From Annona cherimola (Eukaryota; Streptophyta; Magnoliopsida; Magnoliales; Annonaceae), in assembly GCA_030490835.1 (NCBI GenBank), contig CM059971.1:47478012-47542011 (forward strand): a stretch of 64,000 bases of DNA, read 5' to 3'. Every line of letters starts with the position of its first letter. Within the stretch, counting starts at the first letter, position 1. Below the pieces are notes generated by a model that was not told where the DNA came from, did not search any database, and saw nothing but the letters and a program-made list of their open reading frames with translations. Positions 40,741 through 54,012 of the stretch are shown here, one piece after another. The translations under genes and the position numbers were made by a program.

Positions 40741-43700
40741 GAATTCAGTCGGATAGAATGAACTTTGATTATTTAGAATAGTGTACAACTCAATCTAATT
40801 GACTTAATTTGACTGTAATGTGAACGAATAAACTTTAACGCATTTCAATAGATTCAAAACAACCGAATCGGACGTAAGGAACTGCAATAAATAAGAACTA
40901 ACAACAATCTCTTGATTTCGTTTGCATACGAACGACAACGGATGACGGTAAAGGCATTCAAATCGAATCGAATGAATTGAGTTGGATAGAATGAACTTTG
41001 ATTATTTAGAATAGTGTACAACTCAATCTAATTCACTTGATTTTACTGTAATGAGAACGAGTAAACTTTAACGCATTCTAATAGATTCAAAACAACCGAA
41101 TCGGAAGTAAGGAACTTCAATAAATAAGAACTAGCAACAATCCCTTTATTTCGTTTGCATTGGAACGACAACAAATGACCTTAAAGGCGTTCAAATCGAA
41201 TCAAATGAATTGAGTCGGATAGAATGAACTTTAATTATTTAGAATAGTGTACAACTCAATCTAATTGACTTCATTTTACTGTAATGTGAACGAGTAAACT
41301 TTAACGCATTCTAATAGATTCAAAACAACCGAATCGGAGGTAAGGAACTTCAATAAATAAGAACTAGCAACAATCCCTTGCATACGAACGACAACGGATG
41401 ACGGTAAAGGCATTCAAATCGAATCAAATGCATTGAGTTGGATAGAATGAACTTTGATTATTTAGAATAGTGTACAACTCAATCTAACTGACTTGGTTTT
41501 ACTGTAATGAGAACGAGTAAACTTTAACGCTTTCTAATAGATTGAAAACATCCAAATCGAACGTAAGGAACTTCAATAAACAAGAATTAACAACAATCCC
41601 TTGATTTTATTTACATTCGAATGACAACGAACGACCTTAAAAGCATTGAAATCGAATCAAATGAATTCAGTCGAATAGAACGAACTTTGATTATTTAGAA
41701 TAGTGTCCAACTCAATCTAATTGACTTGATTTTATAGTAATGAGAACGAGTAAACTTTAACGCATTCTAATAGATTCAGAACAACCAAATCGGATGTAAG
41801 GAACTTTCAATAAACAAGAATTAACAACAATCCCTTGATTTTATATACATTTGAACGACAACGAACGACCTTAAAAGCATTGAAATCGAATCAAATGAAT
41901 TCACTTGGATAGAATGAACTTTGATTATTTAGAATAGTGTACAACTCAATCTAATTGACTTAATTTTACTGTAATGAGAAGGAGTAAACTTTAACGCATT
42001 CTAATAGATTCAAAACAACCAAATCGAACGTAAGGAACTTCAATAAACAAGAATTAACAACAATCCCTTGATTTTATTTACATTTGAATGATAACGAACG
42101 ACCTTAAAAGCATTGAAATTGAATCAAATGAATTCGGTCAGATAGAATGAACTTTGATTATTTAGAATAGTGTACAACTCAATCTAATTGACTTGATTTG
42201 ACTGTAATGAGAACGAGTAAACTTTAACGCATTCTAATAGATTCAAAACAACCGAATCGGAAGTAAGGAACTTCAATAAATAAGAACTAGCAACAATCCC
42301 TTTATTTCGTTTGCATTGGAACGACAACAAATGACCTTAAAGGCATTCGAATCGAATCAACTGAATTCAGTCGGATAGAATGAACTTTGATTATTTAGAA
42401 TAGTGTACAACTCAATCTAATTGACTTAATTTGACTGTAATGTGAACGAATAAACTTTAACGCATTTCAATAGATTCAAAACAACCGAATCGGACGTAAG
42501 GAACTGCAATAAATAAGAACTAACAACAATCTCTTGATTTCGTTTGCATACGAACGACAACGGATGACGGTAAAGGCATTCAAATCGAATCGAATGAATT
42601 GAGTTGGATAGAATGAACTTTGATTATTTAGAATAGTGTACAACTCAATCTAATTCACTTGATTTTACTGTAATGAGAACGAGTAAACTTTAACGCATTC
42701 TAATAGATTCAAAACAACCGAATCGGAAGTAAGGAACTTCAATAAATAAGAACTAGCAACAATCCCTTTATTTCGTTTGCATTGGAACGACAACAAATGA
42801 CCTTAAAGGCGTTCGAATCGAATCAACAGAATTCAGTCGGATAGAAGGAACTTTGATTATTTAGAATAGTGTACAACTCAATCTAATTGACTTAATTTGA
42901 CTGTAATGTGAACGAATAAACTTTAACGCATTTCAATAGATTCAAAACAACCGAATCGAACGAAAGGAACTGCAATAAATAAGAACTAACAACAATCTCT
43001 TGATTTCGTTTGCATACGAACGACAACGGATGACGGTAAAGGCATTCAAATCGAATCAAATGAATTGAGTCGGATAGAATGAACTTTGATTATTTAGAAT
43101 AGTGTACAACTCAATCTAATTGACTTGATTTGACTGTAATGAGAACGAGTAAACTTTAACGCATTCTAATAGATTCAAAACAACCGAATCGGAAGTAAGG
43201 AACTTCAATAAATAAGAACTAGCAACAATCCCTTTATTTCGTTTGCATTGGAACGACAACAAATGACCTTAAAGGCGTTCGAATCGAATCAACAGAATTC
43301 AGTCGGATAGAATGAACTTTGATTATTTAGAATAGTGTACAACTCAATCTAATTGACTTAATTTGACTGTAATGTGAACGAATAAACTTTAACGCATTTC
43401 AATAGATTCAAAACAACCGAATCGAACGAAAGGAACTGCAATAAATAAGAACTAACAACAATCTCTTGATTTCGTTTGCATACGAACGACAACGGATGAC
43501 GGTAAAGGCATTCAAATCGAATCAAATGAATTGAGTCGGATAGAATGAACTTTGATTATTTAGAATAGTGTACAACTCAATCTAATTGACTTGATTTGAC
43601 TGTAATGAGAACGAGTAAACTTTAACGCATTCTAATAGATTCAAAACAACCGAATCGGAAGTAAGGAACTTCAATAAATAAGAACTAGCAACAATCCCTT

Positions 43701-45625
43701 TATTTCGTTTGCATTGGAACGACCACAAATGACCTTAAAGGCGTTCGAATCGAATCAACTCAATTCAGTCGGATAGAATGAACTTCGATTATTTAGAATA
43801 GTGTACAACTCGATCTAATTGACTTAATTTGACTGTAATGTGAACGAGTAAACTTTAACGCATTCCAATAGATTCAAAACAACCGAATCGGAGGTAAGAA
43901 ACTTCAATAAATAAGAACTAGCAACAATCCCTTGATTTTATTTACATTCGAATGACAACGAACGACCTTAAAAGCATTGAAATCGAATCAAATGAATTCA
44001 GTCGAATAGAACGAACTTTGATTATTTAGAATAGTGTCCAACTCAATCTAATTGACTTGATTTTATAGTAATGAGAACGAGTAAACTTTAACACATTATA
44101 ATAGATTCAGAACAACCAAATCGGATGTAAGGAATTTTCAATAAACAAGAATTAACAACAATCCCTTGATTTTATATACATTTGAACGACAACGAACGAC
44201 CTTAAAAGCATTGAAATCGAATCAAATGAATTCATTTGGATAGAATGAACTTTGATTATTTAGAATAGTGTACAACTCAATCTAATTGACTTAATTTTAC
44301 TGTAATGAGAAGGAGTAAACTTTAACGCATTCTAATAGATTCAAAACAACCAAATCGAACGTAAGGAACTTCAATAAACAAGAATTAACAACAATCCCTT
44401 GATTTTATTTACATTTGAATGATAACGAACGACCTTAAAAGCATTGAAATTGAATCAAATGAATTCGGTCGGATAGAATGAACTTTGATTATTTAGAATA
44501 GTGTACAACTCAATCTAATTGACTTGATTTGACTGTAATGAGAATGAGTAAACTTTAACGCATTCTAATTGATTCAAAACAACCGAATCGGAAGTAAGGA
44601 ACTTCAATAAATAAGAACTAGCAACAATCCCTTTATTTCGTTTGCATTGGAACGACCACAAATGACCTTAAAGGCGTTCGAATCGAATCAACTCAATTCA
44701 GTCGGATAGAATGAACTTCGATTATTTAGAATAGTGTACAACTCGATCTAATTGACTTAATTTGACTGTAATGTGAACGAATAAACTTTAACGCATTTCA
44801 ATAGATTCAAAACAACCGAATCGGACGTAAGGAACTGCAATAAATAAGAACTAACAACAATCTCTTGATTTCGTTTGCATACGAACGACAACGGATGACG
44901 GTAAAGGCATTCAAATCGAATCAAATGAATTGAGTCGGATAGAATGAACTTTGATTATTTAGAATAGTGTACAACTCAATCTAATTGACTTGATTTGACT
45001 GTAATGAGAACGAGTAAACTTTAACGCATTCTAATAGATTCAAAACAACCGAATCGGAAGTAAGGAACTTCAATAAATAAGAACTAGCAACAATCCCTTT
45101 ATTTCGTTTGCATTGGAACGACAACAAATGACCTTAAAGGCGTTCGAATCGAATCAACAGAATTCAGTCGGATAGAATGAACTTTGATTATTTAGAATAG
45201 TGTACAACTCAATCTAATTGACTTAATTTGACTGTAATGTGAACGAATAAACTTTAACGCATTTCAATAGATTCAAAACAACCGAATCGAACGAAAGGAA
45301 CAGCAATAAATAAGAACTAACAACAATCTCTTGATTTCGTTTGCATACGAACGACAACGGACGACGGTAAAGGCATTCAAATCGAATCAAATGAATTGAG
45401 TCGGATAGAATGAACTTTGATTATTTTGAATAGTGTACAACTCAATCTAATTGACTTGATTTGACTGTAATGAGAACGAGTAAACTTTAACGCATTCGAA
45501 TAGATTCAAAACAACCGAATCGGAAGTAAGGAACTTCAATAAATAAGAACTAGCAACAATCCCTTTATTTCGTTTGCATTGGAACGACAACAAATGACCT
45601 TAAAGGCGTTCGAATCGAATCAACA
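40741..45625 (+). repeat. 4885-bp tandem duplication, copy 2 (21 monomers)
   Basis: This copy abuts copy 1. I found no difference between the copies at the diagnostic sites compared, and matching continues past the unit end to 45676; the first difference is A at 40792 against G at 45677. The left limit is T at 35855 against A at 40740. Such identity over 4.9 kb, in an array where other neighbours differ at several per cent of sites, makes this one of the most recent events in the window. Confidence 0.92.
41375..41386 (+). repeat. 10-bp deletion junction, copy 10 of 11
   Basis: Same junction, 4885 bp after copy 9 and produced by the 4885-bp tandem duplication. It again follows the ACTTTAATT hybrid monomer. 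Confidence 0.9.
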
Positions 45626-48486
45626 GAATTCAGTCGGATAGAATGAACTTTGATTATTTAGAATAGTGTACAACTCGATCTAATTGACTTAATTTGACTG
45701 TAATGTGAACGAATAAACTTTAACGCATTTCAATAGATTCAAAACAACCGAATCGGACGTAAGGAACTGCAATAAATAAGAACTAACAACAATCTCTTGA
45801 TTTCGTTTGCATACGAACGACAACGGATGACGGTAAAGGCATTCAAATCGAATCAAATGAATTGAGTCGGATAGAATGAACTTTGATTATTTAGAATAGT
45901 GTACAACTCAATCTAATTGACTTGATTTGACTGTAATGAGAACGAGTAAACTTTAACGCATTCTAATAGATTCAAAACAACCGAATCGGAAGTAAGGAAC
46001 TTCAATAAATAAGAACTAGCAACAATCCCTTTATTTCGTTTGCATTGGAACGACAACAAATGACCTTAAAGGCGTTCGAATCGAATCAACAGAATTCAGT
46101 CGGATAGAATGAACTTTGATTATTTAGAATAGTGTACAACTCAATCTAATTGACTTAATTTGACTGTAATGTGAACGAATAAACTTTAACGCATTTCAAT
46201 AGATTCAAAACAACCGAATCGAACGAAAGGAACAGCAATAAATAAGAACTAACAACAATCTCTTGATTTCGTTTGCATACGAACGACAACGGACGACGGT
46301 AAAGGCATTCAAATCGAATCAAATGAATTGAGTCGGATAGAATGAACTTTGATTATTTTGAATAGTGTACAACTCAATCTAATTGACTTGATTTGACTGT
46401 AATGAGAACGAGTAAACTTTAACGCATTCGAATAGATTCAAAACAACCGAATCGGAAGTAAGGAACTTCAATAAATAAGAACTAGCAACAATCCCTTTAT
46501 TTCGTTTGCATTGGAACGACAACAAATGACCTTAAAGGCGTTCGAATCGAATCAACAGAATTCAGTCGGATAGAATGAACTTTGATTATTTAGAATAGTG
46601 TACAACTCAATCTAATTGACTTGATTTGACTGTAATGAGAACGAGTAAACTTTAACGCATTCTAATAGATTCAAAACAACCGAATCGGAAGTAAGGAACT
46701 TCAATAAATAAGAACTAGCAACAATCCCTTTATTTCGTTTGCATTGGAACGACAACAAATGACCTTAAAGGCGTTCGAATCGAATCAACTGAATTCAGTC
46801 GGATAGAATGAACTTTGATTATTTAGAATAGTGTACAACTCAATCTAATTGACTTAATTTGACTGTAATGTGAACGAATAAACTTTAACGCATTTCAATA
46901 GATTCAAAACAACCGAATCGGACGTAAGGAACTGCAATAAATAAGAACTAACAACAATCTCTTGATTTCGTTTGCATACGAACGACAACGGATGACGGTA
47001 AAGGCATTCAAATCGAATCAAATGAATTGAGTCGGATAGAATGAACTTTGATTATTTAGAATAGTGTACAACTCAATCTAATTGACTTGATTTGACTGTA
47101 ATGAGAACGAGTAAACTTTAACGCATTCTAATAGATTCAAAACAACCGAATCGGAGGTAAGGAACTTCAATAAATAAGAACTGGCAACAATCCCTTTATT
47201 TCGTTTGCATTGGAACGATAACAAATGACCTTAAAGGCGTTCGAATGGAATCAACTGAATTCAGTCGGATAGAATGAACTTTGATTATTTAGAATAGTGT
47301 ACAACTCAATCTAATTGACTTAATTTGACTGTAATGTGATCGAATAAACTTTAACGCATTCCAATAGATTCAAAACAATCGAATCGGACATAAGGAACTT
47401 CAATAAATAAGAACTAACAACAATCCCTTGATTTCGTTTGCATACGAACGACAACGGATGACGGTAAAGGCATTCAAATCGAATCGAATGAATTGAGTCG
47501 GATAGAATGAACTTTGATTATTTAGAATAGTGTACAACTCAATCTAATTGACTTGATTTGACTGTAATGAGAACGAGTAAACTTTAACGCATTCTAATAG
47601 ATTCAAAACAACCGAATCGGAAGTAAGGAACTTCAATAAATAAGAACTAGCAACAATCCCTTTATTTCGTTTGCATTGGAACGACAACAAATGACCTTAA
47701 AGGCGTTCGAATCGAATCAACTGAATTCAGTCGGATAGAATGAACTTCGATTATTTAGAATAGTGTACAACTCGATCTAATTGACTTAATTTGACTGTAA
47801 TGTGAACGAGTAAACTTTAACGCATTCCAATAGATTCAAAACAACCGAATCGGAGGTAAGGAACTTCAATAAATACGAACTAGCAACAATCCCTTGATTT
47901 CGTTTACATTCGAACGACAACGGATGACGTTAAATGCATTCAAATCGAATCAAATGAATTGAGTCGGATAGAATGAACTTTGATTATTTAGAATAGTGTA
48001 CAACTCAATCTAATTGACTTCATTTGACTGTAATGAGAACGAGTAAACTTTAACGCATTCTAATAGATTCAAAACAACCGAATCGGAAGTAAGGAACTTC
48101 AATAAATAAGAACTAGCAACAATCCCTTTATTTCGTTTGCATTGGAACGACAACAATTGACCTTAAAGGCGTTCGAATCGAATCAACAGAATTCAGTCGG
48201 ATAGAATGAACTTTGATTATTTAGAATAGTGTACAACTCAATCTAATTGACTTAATTTGACTGTAATGTGAACGAATAAACTTTAACGCATTTCAATAGA
48301 TTCAAAACAACCGAATCGAACGAAAGGAACTGCAATAAATAAGAACTAACAACAATCTCTTGATTTCGTTTGCATACGAACGACAACGGATGACGGTAAA
48401 GGCATTCAAATCGAATCAAATGAATTGAGTCCGATAGAATGAACTTTGATTATTTAGAATAGTGTACAACTCAATCTAATTGACTT
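44293..48486 (+). repeat. 18-monomer tandem copy (4194 bp), contains the 932-bp duplication
   Basis: This segment is followed directly by a shorter copy of itself at 48487-51748. Up to 45676 the match is at an offset of 4194; from 45652 to 48486 it is at 3262. The difference, 932, is the nested four-monomer duplication, present here and absent from the second copy. Shared rare markers are CTAATTGATTC, AACTGGCAAC (47179 and 50441), AAATACGAAC (47871 and 51133) and GAGTCCGATAG (48427 and 51689). Confidence 0.88.
44720..46582 (+). repeat. 932-bp tandem duplication (four monomers, two copies)
   Basis: Copy 1 is about 44720-45651 and copy 2 about 45652-46583, with the match running from 44720/45652 to 45676/46608. 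Paired markers are GGAACAGCAATAAAT (45299 and 46231 for AACAGC), TTATTTTGAATAG (45421 and 46353), GGACGACGG and CATTCGAATAG. The junction monomer is a hybrid with ACTTTG to the left and CTCGATC to the right, placing the exchange within 45652-45676, inside the conserved block. Confidence 0.88.
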
Positions 48487-51400
48487 AATTTTACTGTAAT
48501 GAGAAGGAGTAAACTTTAACGCATTCTAATAGATTCAAAACAACCAAATCGAACGTAAGGAACTTCAATAAACAAGAATTAACAACAATCCCTTGATTTT
48601 ATTTACATTTGAATGATAACGAACGACCTTAAAAGCATTGAAATTGAATCAAATGAATTCGGTCGGATAGAATGAACTTTGATTATTTAGAATAGTGTAC
48701 AACTCAATCTAATTGACTTGATTTGACTGTAATGAGAACGAGTAAACTTTAACGCATTCTAATTGATTCAAAACAACCGAATCGGAAGTAAGGAACTTCA
48801 ATAAATAAGAACTAGCAACAATCCCTTTATTTCGTTTGCATTGGAACGACCACAAATGACCTTAAAGGCGTTCGAATCGAATCAACTCAATTCAGTCGGA
48901 TAGAATGAACTTCGATTATTTAGAATAGTGTACAACTCGATCTAATTGACTTAATTTGACTGTAATGTGAACGAATAAACTTTAACGCATTTCAATAGAT
49001 TCAAAACAACCGAATCGGACGTAAGGAACTGCAATAAATAAGAACTAACAACAATCTCTTGATTTCGTTTGCATACGAACGACAACGGATGACGGTAAAG
49101 GCATTCAAATCGAATCAAATGAATTGAGTCGGATAGAATGAACTTTGATTATTTAGAATAGTGTACAACTCAATCTAATTGACTTGATTTGACTGTAATG
49201 AGAACGAGTAAACTTTAACGCATTCTAATAGATTCAAAACAACCGAATCGGAAGTAAGGAACTTCAATAAATAAGAACTAGCAACAATCCCTTTATTTCG
49301 TTTGCATTGGAACGACAACAAATGACCTTAAAGGCGTTCGAATCGAATCAACAGAATTCAGTCGGATAGAATGAACTTTGATTATTTAGAATAGTGTACA
49401 ACTCAATCTAATTGACTTAATTTGACTGTAATGTGAACGAATAAACTTTAACGCATTTCAATAGATTCAAAACAACCGAATCGAACGAAAGGAACAGCAA
49501 TAAATAAGAACTAACAACAATCTCTTGATTTCGTTTGCATACGAACGACAACGGACGACGGTAAAGGCATTCAAATCGAATCAAATGAATTGAGTCGGAT
49601 AGAATGAACTTTGATTATTTTGAATAGTGTACAACTCAATCTAATTGACTTGATTTGACTGTAATGAGAACGAGTAAACTTTAACGCATTCGAATAGATT
49701 CAAAACAACCGAATCGGAAGTAAGGAACTTCAATAAATAAGAACTAGCAACAATCCCTTTATTTCGTTTGCATTGGAACGACAACAAATGACCTTAAAGG
49801 CGTTCGAATCGAATCAACAGAATTCAGTCGGATAGAATGAACTTTGATTATTTAGAATAGTGTACAACTCAATCTAATTGACTTGATTTGACTGTAATGA
49901 GAACGAGTAAACTTTAACGCATTCTAATAGATTCAAAACAACCGAATCGGAAGTAAGGAACTTCAATAAATAAGAACTAGCAACAATCCCTTTATTTCGT
50001 TTGCATTGGAACGACAACAAATGACCTTAAAGGCGTTCGAATCGAATCAACTGAATTCAGTCGGATAGAATGAACTTTGATTATTTAGAATAGTGTACAA
50101 CTCAATCTAATTGACTTAATTTGACTGTAATGTGAACGAATAAACTTTAACGCATTTCAATAGATTCAAAACAACCGAATCGGACGTAAGGAACTGCAAT
50201 AAATAAGAACTAACAACAATCTCTTGATTTCGTTTGCATACGAACGACAACGGATGACGGTAAAGGCATTCAAATCGAATCAAATGAATTGAGTCGGATA
50301 GAATGAACTTTGATTATTTAGAATAGTGTACAACTCAATCTAATTGACTTGATTTGACTGTAATGAGAACGAGTAAACTTTAACGCATTCTAATAGATTC
50401 AAAACAACCGAATCGGAGGTAAGGAACTTCAATAAATAAGAACTGGCAACAATCCCTTTATTTCGTTTGCATTGGAACGATAACAAATGACCTTAAAGGC
50501 GTTCGAATGGAATCAACTGAATTCAGTCGGATAGAATGAACTTTGATTATTTAGAATAGTGTACAACTCAATCTAATTGACTTAATTTGACTGTAATGTG
50601 ATCGAATAAACTTTAACGCATTCCAATAGATTCAAAACAATCGAATCGGACATAAGGAACTTCAATAAATAAGAACTAACAACAATCCCTTGATTTCGTT
50701 TGCATACGAACGACAACGGATGACGGTAAAGGCATTCAAATCGAATCGAATGAATTGAGTCGGATAGAATGAACTTTGATTATTTAGAATAGTGTACAAC
50801 TCAATCTAATTGACTTGATTTGACTGTAATGAGAACGAGTAAACTTTAACGCATTCTAATAGATTCAAAACAACCGAATCGGAAGTAAGGAACTTCAATA
50901 AATAAGAACTAGCAACAATCCCTTTATTTCGTTTGCATTGGAACGACAACAAATGACCTTAAAGGCGTTCGAATCGAATCAACTGAATTCAGTCGGATAG
51001 AATGAACTTCGATTATTTAGAATAGTGTACAACTCGATCTAATTGACTTAATTTGACTGTAATGTGAACGAGTAAACTTTAACGCATTCCAATAGATTCA
51101 AAACAACCGAATCGGAGGTAAGGAACTTCAATAAATACGAACTAGCAACAATCCCTTGATTTCGTTTACATTCGAACGACAACGGATGACGTTAAATGCA
51201 TTCAAATCGAATCAAATGAATTGAGTCGGATAGAATGAACTTTGATTATTTAGAATAGTGTACAACTCAATCTAATTGACTTCATTTGACTGTAATGAGA
51301 ACGAGTAAACTTTAACGCATTCTAATAGATTCAAAACAACCGAATCGGAAGTAAGGAACTTCAATAAATAAGAACTAGCAACAATCCCTTTATTTCGTTT

Positions 51401-51748
51401 GCATTGGAACGACAACAAATGACCTTAAAGGCGTTCGAATCGAATCAACAGAATTCAGTCGGATAGAATGAACTTTGATTATTTAGAATAGTGTACAACT
51501 CAATCTAATTGACTTAATTTGACTGTAATGTGAACGAATAAACTTTAACGCATTTCAATAGATTCAAAACAACCGAATCGAACGAAAGGAACTGCAATAA
51601 ATAAGAACTAACAACAATCTCTTGATTTCGTTTGCATACGAACGACAACGGATGACGGTAAAGGCATTCAAATCGAATCAAATGAATTGAGTCCGATAGA
51701 ATGAACTTTGATTATTTAGAATAGTGTACAACTCAATCTAATTGACTT
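48487..51748 (+). repeat. 14-monomer tandem copy (3262 bp)
   Basis: This is the second copy of the preceding segment without the nested 932-bp duplication. The first difference after its end is A at 48487 against G at 51749, so the two copies abut exactly. One internal change is GAGAACGAG (about 48735) where copy 1 has GAGAATGAG (about 44541); another is ACAAATGACC at about 51416 against ACAATTGACC at about 48154. Confidence 0.87.
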
Positions 51749-51814
51749 GATTTGACTGTAATGAGAACGAGTAAACTTTAACGCATTCTAATAGATTCAA
51801 AACAACCGAATCGA
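49718..51814 (+). repeat. 2097-bp tandem duplication, copy 1 (nine monomers)
   Basis: This segment overlaps the previous one and is repeated at 51815-53911. The left limit is G at 49717 against A at 51814. Markers at 2097-bp spacing are CTGGCAACAAT (50443 and 52540), TACGAACTAGC (51136 and 53233), GTCCGATAG (51691 and 53788) and the TCGAATCGGACATAAGG monomer. CTGGCAAC therefore exists three times in the window (47181, 50443, 52540), at 3262 and 2097 bp. Confidence 0.9.
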
Positions 51815-53911
51815 AAGTAAGGAACTTCAATAAATAAGAACTAGCAACAATCCCTTTATTTCGTTTGCATTGGAACGACAACAAATGACCTTAAAGGCGT
51901 TCGAATCGAATCAACAGAATTCAGTCGGATAGAATGAACTTTGATTATTTAGAATAGTGTACAACTCAATCTAATTGACTTGATTTGACTGTAATGAGAA
52001 CGAGTAAACTTTAACGCATTCTAATAGATTCAAAACAACCGAATCGGAAGTAAGGAACTTCAATAAATAAGAACTAGCAACAATCCCTTTATTTCGTTTG
52101 CATTGGAACGACAACAAATGACCTTAAAGGCGTTCGAATCGAATCAACTGAATTCAGTCGGATAGAATGAACTTTGATTATTTAGAATAGTGTACAACTC
52201 AATCTAATTGACTTAATTTGACTGTAATGTGAACGAATAAACTTTAACGCATTTCAATAGATTCAAAACAACCGAATCGGACGTAAGGAACTGCAATAAA
52301 TAAGAACTAACAACAATCTCTTGATTTCGTTTGCATACGAACGACAACGGATGACGGTAAAGGCATTCAAATCGAATCAAATGAATTGAGTCGGATAGAA
52401 TGAACTTTGATTATTTAGAATAGTGTACAACTCAATCTAATTGACTTGATTTGACTGTAATGAGAACGAGTAAACTTTAACGCATTCTAATAGATTCAAA
52501 ACAACCGAATCGGAGGTAAGGAACTTCAATAAATAAGAACTGGCAACAATCCCTTTATTTCGTTTGCATTGGAACGATAACAAATGACCTTAAAGGCGTT
52601 CGAATGGAATCAACTGAATTCAGTCGGATAGAATGAACTTTGATTATTTAGAATAGTGTACAACTCAATCTAATTGACTTAATTTGACTGTAATGTGATC
52701 GAATAAACTTTAACGCATTCCAATAGATTCAAAACAATCGAATCGGACATAAGGAACTTCAATAAATAAGAACTAACAACAATCCCTTGATTTCGTTTGC
52801 ATACGAACGACAACGGATGACGGTAAAGGCATTCAAATCGAATCGAATGAATTGAGTCGGATAGAATGAACTTTGATTATTTAGAATAGTGTACAACTCA
52901 ATCTAATTGACTTGATTTGACTGTAATGAGAACGAGTAAACTTTAACGCATTCTAATAGATTCAAAACAACCGAATCGGAAGTAAGGAACTTCAATAAAT
53001 AAGAACTAGCAACAATCCCTTTATTTCGTTTGCATTGGAACGACAACAAATGACCTTAAAGGCGTTCGAATCGAATCAACTGAATTCAGTCGGATAGAAT
53101 GAACATCGATTATTTAGAATAGTGTACAACTCGATCTAATTGACTTAATTTGACTGTAATGTGAACGAGTAAACTTTAACGCATTCCAATAGATTCAAAA
53201 CAACCGAATCGGAGGTAAGGAACTTCAATAAATACGAACTAGCAACAATCCCTTGATTTCGTTTACATTCGAACGACAACGGATGACGTTAAATGCATTC
53301 AAATCGAATCAAATGAATTGAGTCGGATAGAATGAACTTTGATTATTTAGAATAGTGTACAACTCAATCTAATTGACTTCATTTGACTGTAATGAGAACG
53401 AGTAAACTTTAACGCATTCTAATAGATTCAAAACAACCGAATCGGAAGTAAGGAACTTCAATAAATAAGAACTAGCAACAATCCCTTTATTTCGTTTGCA
53501 TTGGAACGACAACAAATGACCTTAAAGGCGTTCGAATCGAATCAACAGAATTCAGTCGGATAGAATGAACTTTGATTATTTAGAATAGTGTACAACTCAA
53601 TCTAATTGACTTAATTTGACTGTAATGTGAACGAATAAACTTTAACGCATTTCAATAGATTCAAAACAACCGAATCGAACGAAAGGAACTGCAATAAATA
53701 AGAACTAACAACAATCTCTTGATTTCGTTTGCATACGAACGACAACGGATGACGGTAAAGGCATTCAAATCGAATCAAATGAATTGAGTCCGATAGAATG
53801 AACTTTGATTATTTAGAATAGTGTACAACTCAATCTAATTGACTTGATTTGACTGTAATGAGAACGAGTAAACTTTAACGCATTCTAATAGATTCAAAAC
53901 AACCGAATCGA
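51815..53911 (+). repeat. 2097-bp tandem duplication, copy 2 (nine monomers)
   Basis: This copy abuts copy 1, and the match extends to 54012, where CAACTC replaces CAACAG. A private change is GAACATCGATT at about 53102 for GAACTTCGATT. The rare TCGAAAGTAAGG of the monomer at the junction (51811) recurs at 53908, as expected for copies of one unit. Confidence 0.9.
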
Positions 53912-54012
53912 AAGTAAGGAACTTCAATAAATAAGAACTAGCAACAATCCCTTTATTTCGTTTGCATTGGAACGACAACAAATGACCTTAAAGGCGTTCG
54001 AATCGAATCAAC

